Shown here: positions 58,218 to 64,000 of the stretch, piece by piece
Position numbering within the stretch: position 1 is the stretch's first letter
How the letters are laid out: the number at the start of each line of letters is the position of its first letter
From: Misgurnus anguillicaudatus
Lineage: Eukaryota > Chordata > Actinopteri > Cypriniformes > Cobitidae
DNA: 64,000 bases
NCBI RefSeq assembly: GCF_027580225.2
Contig: NC_073340.2
Coordinates: forward strand, 34,057,001 to 34,121,000
Direction: 5' to 3'
Translations under genes and position numbers: made by a program
The notes under the pieces: model-generated
Seen by the model: the letters and a program-made list of their open reading frames with translations, nothing else
The model's database searches: none
What the model was told of the DNA's origin: nothing

Positions 58218-59149
58218 AAAAAATAGTCTAAATCATACTGGTATATGTTAGCTTTCATCAATGGTTTTATTTAGGTGAAGTGTGTGCATAGATTTCATCT
58301 GTATTATCAATCTTTATACCACTGCGCTGTTAAATGCTTTATTCTGATTGGTTAAGAATGTTCAATGGGTGTCGATTAATTTTCCACAAATGCACTCCCA
58401 ACCTGTCAAATGTCTCAAAATAACCACCAGAGCAATGTCTTTGGTAAGCGTGGTATAAACAGAATAAATAAATTCGGTCACTAAACCCCTAACCAACTTT
58501 TTTTAGTTAAGGATCTGTAAGAATGGGGCTTTATTAGTGCTGTTCATTAAATATGTATATAAAGTGTTTTAATGCTACAATATATAGTGCAAAAACGAGT
58601 GCTGCCCTCTTCAGGTGGAACGGTGGCTACTGCAGTAGAATTTTCCTATTGGATGTTGCGGTACCGCGTGACGTAAGCGGTACGACCTTACGTAAGCATG
58701 GCTCACCACGCACTTGTTACGATCTCACCCCACACCCTTGGTACGAGCTGGAATAATTGACAACGAATTGTTGAATTATTCGAAAACAATACACACCCAA
58801 TGATGGTAATGCGGCGAATAAGAGTTACACCGTGGATGTGCCTTAATTTTTAATAATTCAAAGGACTGGAGTCAATTATTTCACATAGGAAAGGATATAT
58901 TAATTGCTCTTGCGGTTATTTTAAGACATTTGACATGTTAGGTGTGCATTTATCGAAAAATAATTAACACCCGTGGAACATTTCTCAACCAATCAGAACA
59001 AAGCACCCAACAGCCCCAGGGTATAAGGAATAATTGACGTTAAATTATACGAAAATAATGCACATCCAAGGTGGTATGCGGCACGAAGCGAAGTGGATGT
59101 GAATTATTTTCGAATAACTAAAACGGACCGGAGTCAATTAATCTGCTTA

Positions 59150-59627
59150 CACTGCCAAAAAACGATTTTCAAGAAAAAATCTTATTATTTTTGTCTTGTT
59201 TTCAGTAAAAATATCTAAAAATTCTTAAATGAAGATGCTTTTTCTTGATGAGCAAAACGACCCAAGAAAATAAGTCTAGTTTTTACACCAAAAAGTATAA
59301 TTAAAGTGATTTTGTGCAGAAAACAAGCAAAAAAAAAAAAAAAAAAAATCTGCCAATGGGGTAAGCAAAAAAATCTTGAACATTTTTCTTAAACACTAAA
59401 TTCAAGAAAAATTCTAGAAATTTGCTTACCCCATTGGCAGATTTCTTTGCTTGTTTTATGCACAAAATCACTTTTGATATTTTGGTCTAAAAACTAGACT
59501 TATTTTCTTGAGTCAATTTGCTCATCAAGAAAAAGCATCTTCATTTAAGAATTTTTAGATATTTTTACTGAAAACAAGACAAAAATACTAAGAAATGTTT
59601 TTATTGAAAATCTTTTTTGTTGCAGTG
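59150..59627. mobile_element. 478-bp fold-back MITE, TA-flanked
   Basis: CACTGCCAAAAAACGATTTT...AAAATCTTTTTTGTTGCAGTG; TA at 59148-59149 and 59628-59629. Same family as 44116-44591. Confidence 0.75.
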
Positions 59628-59946
59628 TACCACTGTTACACTGCCAAAAAAATGACTTTCTTTTTTTTGTATATAAAAATATATCACCCATGGAACATAT
59701 CTCAGCCAATCAAAATAGAGCATTCAACAGACCTGTGGTATAATTTTAAAAGATAATGCACACCTGCAGTGCATTACCACCTTGGGTGTGCATTACCGTA
59801 ATTTTGAATAATTCAACGACCTGTTGTCAATTATTCCTTACATATCACTTGGTTTTTATAAAAAACAAGGATTTGGTTTCCAAATTTAAATTCTGTGTGA
59901 ATGCATTACATTTACATCAAAGATTTGAATAAAAATCGAAGTTTAA

Positions 59947-60768
59947 AGGGATAGTTCGGCCAAAAACGATATTAAACCCATGATTTACTCACCCCCAAGC
60001 TGTCCGAGTTGCATATGTCCATCGTTTTTCAGACAAACACATTTTCGGATATTTTAGAAATATTTTAAATCTTTCAGTTGATTAAATGTAATGTTACGGG
60101 GTCCAGCAATAGTCCACGACCTTCAAGTCCAAAAAAAGTGCGTCCATCCTTCACAAATTAAATCCAAACGGCTCCAGGATGATAAACAAAGGTCTTCTGA
60201 GGGTAATCCGTGCGATGTTGTTGTAGAAATATCCATATTTAAAATGTTATTAACTTTATTAACTACCTTCCGGTAGCGCCGCCATTTTAGAGCCATCCGC
60301 ATTCAGGATGAGCGCTTACGCAGCATACAGCGGTTTCTCTGCTGCTGGTCTGTCCCCCGCCCTCCGAATTTGTCATACGTCACTAAGAAAAGTGCGTACA
60401 CTACGCTAATACTCTCTCCTGAGTCTAAGATGGCGGCGCTACCGGAAGGTAGTTAATAACGTTAATAACATTTTAAATATGGATATTTCTACAACAACAC
60501 CGCACGGATTACCCTTAGAAGACCTTTGTTTATCATCCTGGAGCCGTTTGGATTTAATTTGTGAAGGATGGACGCACTTTTTTTGGACTTGAAGGTCGTG
60601 GACTATTGCTGGACCCCGTAACATTACATTTAATCAACAGAAAGATCTAAAATATTTCTAAAATATCCGAAAATGTGTTTGTCTGAAAAACGATGGACAT
60701 ATGCAACTTGGACAGCTTGGGGGTGAGTAAATAATGGGTTTAATATCGTTTTTGGCCGAACTATCCCT
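59947..60768. mobile_element. 822-bp fold-back element with TTAA target duplication
   Basis: AGGGATAGTTCGGCCAAAAA at both ends in inverted orientation, TTAA at 59943-59946 and 60769-60772. Arms of about 340 bp give mirror-image small frames on both strands. The centre carries gtgcgtacactacgctaata, reversed relative to the copy at 24463-25094. Confidence 0.85.
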
Positions 60769-61755
60769 TTAAATACTAATATATCTACTGTATGCACAAC
60801 ACTTTGATCACCCAGATAAAAAAAACGTGTTAACATCATCAAACTTTTGAGACGAGGTAGAGTAACCACATGCATTAGAGATAAAGATATTTGCACATTT
60901 AAGCAGGAAATACACATTCGCTTAATATAGATAATGACAAAGAGGGACCTTCCAGAAATCACCACAGTTAAGCCCTTAAGAATCCAGCAACCACTAAAGC
61001 TTAGAGAGGATGAGATGTTAGAGACGGCCATGCTGGTGTCCACCGAACCCTGTTTAATACTAATACGTAGCGTAAACCAGACCTTCTGATGACAAGTCCA
61101 GATCATCTTCATCTTTATCCATATCTATATATTCTTTTATACAACACAGACACAGAGAGTAGTCACTGGTGAATTGCAAACATACATTTATGAAAATACC
61201 TCAAAACATTTACATGTTATATACTTTAGTCATGCTACCACAATATCAGCGTGCAGTGCTCTATGGTTGCTTATTAGCCCAAAACAACAACAACAAAAAA
61301 ATCACGCTAGTCGCTATAACAATCAGGACTTCAGAAATGGCACAGATCCGTCTTCCTTAAATAACGTTTATAGCCAATCTCTCCTTAAAACATGCACGAT
61401 TCAAGGTGTCCACAGCACAATCTCTGTCAGTCACTGATGCATGCACCCATCATACGACAGCATTTAAAGCAAACAAAAATGTTTGCAGACTTTATCATCA
61501 AAGAGATGCTTTGGTAACCCACATCCTCCACATAGTGTAGCACTCCCTCCTAAACACAAAGCTCACTGACACAAAGCTTAACATTTACAGTATTTAACAT
61601 CTAAACTTCACTGAAAGATCATTGCATGTTTGTAGCAAAGAGTCTCAATCATTAATTGAGAGAGAGTTTAGTTATTGCGTTATTAAGAAAGTGCAAAGAT
61701 TAAGGTTTAGTGTGTTGCAAAACTTTTAGGACACACAATATGTCTGCATGAGACT

Positions 61756-62174
61756 AAGTGCCCTATCATACACCCGGCGCAATGCGATGCCAGGAGCAAC
61801 GATGCTAGTTTCAGCCTGACGCTGCGCCATGTTGTTTAATGGCGAATGGACTCATGCCCATCTGTTCGCCCACGGCATGCTGGTCTGAAAACAAGTGCCG
61901 TTGCTCCCGGTAGAAGTTGAATATTTCTCAACTTTTCAAGCGGCAATGCATGCGTAAGCCAATCGAGTCACCTTATGCAAATAACCTAGGCAGAGCCAGC
62001 CAATTACATTTATGGAAGACCGGAGCATGTGTTGCGGCCACATTGATTGGCTGTTGGCCACGCTTCAGACAAACCTTCCGTCAAACGTTAACCTTTTTGC
62101 CCTGTGAATGTATCGTTAGTGCACCTGCGTCATGTGATTCAGACATTGTGCTTTGATCGTTAAAATAGGGCCCT
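61756..62174. mobile_element. Probable MITE (AGTGCCCTAT...ATAGGGCCCT)
   Basis: agtgccctatcatacacccg at the left and taaaatagggccctg at the right form imperfect inverted ends. The interior has cggcgcaatgcg-type GC-rich words. Class not determined. Confidence 0.45.
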
Positions 62175-62483
62175 GCGATTCAAAATCCAAACAGATCTAA
62201 ATGCTCTTTTATTTTAGCTGCAACTGTCTCAAATGTTTTCCCTAAAAACAACTCCAACAACTGCTGACATACAGTAAGAGTATGAGCAAAAGAATAAGAC
62301 TACGTTCAGACTGTAAACATTCTGATTCTTTGCTCAAATCCATAAAAAAACAATAAAACGTCATGCGCAGCACGCAGTAATATGGACATGAACGTGCAGA
62401 CTACTAAACAGTCGTGGTGGGCTTTATACGGAGCTGCGCAGACCGGCCAGTAGTAGATGCGTTTTATTTCAATTTCGTGGGAG

Positions 62484-63406
62484 TAGGGATGCAGCGATTA
62501 ACCGGTTTCACTATTAACCGCGCTTTAAAATGTCACGGTTAAGTAACCGTAAAGCCTCCGCTACACCGCGTGTTTTTGTTTCACGCACGCACACACAAAC
62601 CAGATCCACGAACCACCAAGAGGCGCGTGCGGCATGCGACATGCTCGTTAGCGCACTGTATGACAAAGCTCCGCGTTCAAAAGAATGTGTGCAAGTGACA
62701 CGTCTCTTGGTTGTTCGTGCATCTGGTGTGTGTGTGTGTGTGTGTGTGTGTGTCTGTGTGCGTGTGTGCGTGCCTGCACGGGTGCGTGAAAGAGCCACAC
62801 TCCAATCGGTCTGTGCAGCATTAAAAACCTCCTCCTCACGGATCAAATCCGGGCGAGGCTCCTGGTGGTCTGACTGTGTTTAATAACGTTGAATTATTTT
62901 AACGCGTTAATGATTTATGAATTAATAGCATGAGTTAACACATTAATGCTGCCAGTCCAAAATGACTCGCAAAACCCAGTTCAGGATGACCCTGTGTTAT
63001 TATTCGTTTTATATCATTTTTACTAATACTTCAAACAAATCAAAATAATATACATTTAGTTTTATAATATATTTATAATATATTATAATATTATAATATA
63101 TATTCAGTCATAAAATTACATTTATTCAAAAGATCATTAAAATGAATAGCCTACAGGTTTCAAAAGGCACCTATACTGTTTAAGCCAAAGCCTGCTAGGT
63201 TATTATTATTATCATTTGTCCAAGAATTAAAGAAACAAACTGAAAATACAAAATAATTTAGCAATTGTTAAAAAATGTATTCATGTGATTTTTTTACATT
63301 AATGTTGTAAAATAAATGAGTCCATAATAACCGTAATAACCGTACAACCGTGATTATTTATCAGACTATAACCGTACCATCAAAATCTATAATCGTTGCA
63401 TCCCTA
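62484..63406. mobile_element. 923-bp hAT element, non-autonomous, perfect 8-bp target duplication
   Basis: TIRs TAGGGATGCAGCGATTAACC and, reversed, TAGGGATGCAACGATTATAG. CGTGGGAG duplicates at 62476-62483 and 63407-63414. Contains a (TG)n run (62727-62757). Subterminal aaccgt words recur at both ends. No transposase. Confidence 0.85.
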
Positions 63407-64000
63407 CGTGGGAGCGAGCGATACGAGAGTATACGATCCCAGGCAGTCTGCTCCCGGGTCACTTGCGGGTCGGTCATCTGGACAATGCTTCAGGAAAATC
63501 AAACACACTTATTTGCGTGTCAGGGCCTTTTTGTGTATAAGGCGATGTGTAACGGAAGACTAAATGTCTTCAATGTTTTAAGTTGTTTTGCAAACATGAA
63601 GTGTTGCCTATTTCCGAAATTGTGATGCATATCAATCTAGAATGACCTAAAGGAATTCTGATATGACTGTTCAGACTGATGTCATCTGTATGATTTAGTA
63701 CCACATATGGATGTGTCTCAAATCAGAATCGAAAAGATCAGATTCCAAGTGGTTTGTGCTGGTCACACGGTCATACGAAATGCATGAAACAGACACTCCC
63801 ATCTCTGAAATAGCCTGAGAATTTTAATTCTGTCCGAATCGGTACATAAAATCACAGACGTCGTGGGGGACACGTTGAAACGTTTGGAAAACTAATCCCG
63901 TCCGAATAGTGTGAAAAGCATAGATATGATCTAGGTCAGTGGTTCTCAAACTTTTTCCACGTGCGGCCCAGATTGTGTACGGTGCATTCCTTTGCGGCCC

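Larger units (their letters stand above)
57855..64000 (-). other. ptpre: Probable further ptpre intron; no recognised upstream exon
   Basis: The phase of the first visible exon requires at least one more exon upstream. No transmembrane or signal-peptide-like exon was recognised to the right edge. Several transposons are listed separately. 58300-59850 has diffuse repeats containing gaataattgac and ggagtcaattatt words. Confidence 0.55.

Noticed and set aside
60091..60624. Two nearly identical 61-residue frames on opposite strands
   Set aside because: They are the two arms of one fold-back transposon, not a gene pair.
60630..61112. 160-residue minus-strand frame
   Set aside because: Starts in ordinary sequence and runs into the transposon arm; no family resemblance.
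62514..62883. 110- and 117-residue frames around the (TG)n run
   Set aside because: Dinucleotide repeat inside a hAT element; no transposase motifs.

Overview
The window is vertebrate genomic DNA, almost certainly from a teleost and probably from a cypriniform (carp/zebrafish-like) fish. The evidence is a multi-exon vertebrate gene with GT-AG introns, tRNA-derived SINE tails of teleost type, an L2-like LINE, and many palindromic, TA-flanked, TTAA-flanked and hAT-type miniature transposons. No bacterial, viral or CRISPR features were seen. The only confidently real gene is receptor-type protein tyrosine phosphatase epsilon (ptpre) on the minus strand. Sixteen coding exons between 57854 and 34140 encode about 598 residues, from the juxtamembrane segment through both phosphatase domains (D1 and D2) to the stop. 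The signal peptide, transmembrane and first cytoplasmic exons lie beyond the right edge. A likely 3' UTR runs to a candidate poly(A) signal at 33297-33302. 

Layout, left to right. 1-33.2 kb is intergenic and rich in transposon debris. It holds a 1.05-kb TIR element (1.1-2.2 kb), an unrecognised 125-codon reading frame broken by one frameshift (2.56-2.94 kb, minus strand) and fold-back elements (8.9-9.7 kb). It also holds a GATA/GACA satellite (11.1-14.7 kb) split by a 5'-truncated L2-like LINE, a short decayed reading frame resembling the PP1-docking motif of Ki-67/RepoMan (15.1-15.35 kb, plus strand), a transposon inserted into its own relative (16.5-17.5 kb), a three-level transposon nest (20.4-21.15 kb), and GC-richer stretches at 25.1-26.7 and 29.7-31.5 kb that may be conserved non-coding sequence. 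34.1-57.9 kb is ptpre, its introns filled with MITEs. The largest visible intron (50.2-57.7 kb) carries a 5.3-kb satellite whose core is a 324-bp dimeric higher-order repeat, in phase for 14 copies. 57.9-64 kb looks like further ptpre intron, with a fold-back TTAA element and a 923-bp hAT element with a perfect 8-bp target duplication. 

The most noteworthy biology is in ptpre itself. The reading frame is open throughout, yet two D2 exons end without a GT donor (AT at exon 10, GA at exon 12), and the D1 exon 8/9 junction cannot be spliced canonically without changing the conserved QTxxQY motif by two residues. Either this copy is decaying or unusually spliced, or the assembly has local errors. 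A Ki-67-like fragment on the opposite strand downstream of ptpre matches the convergent PTPRE-MKI67 order known in mammals. No genuinely new multi-gene system was found.
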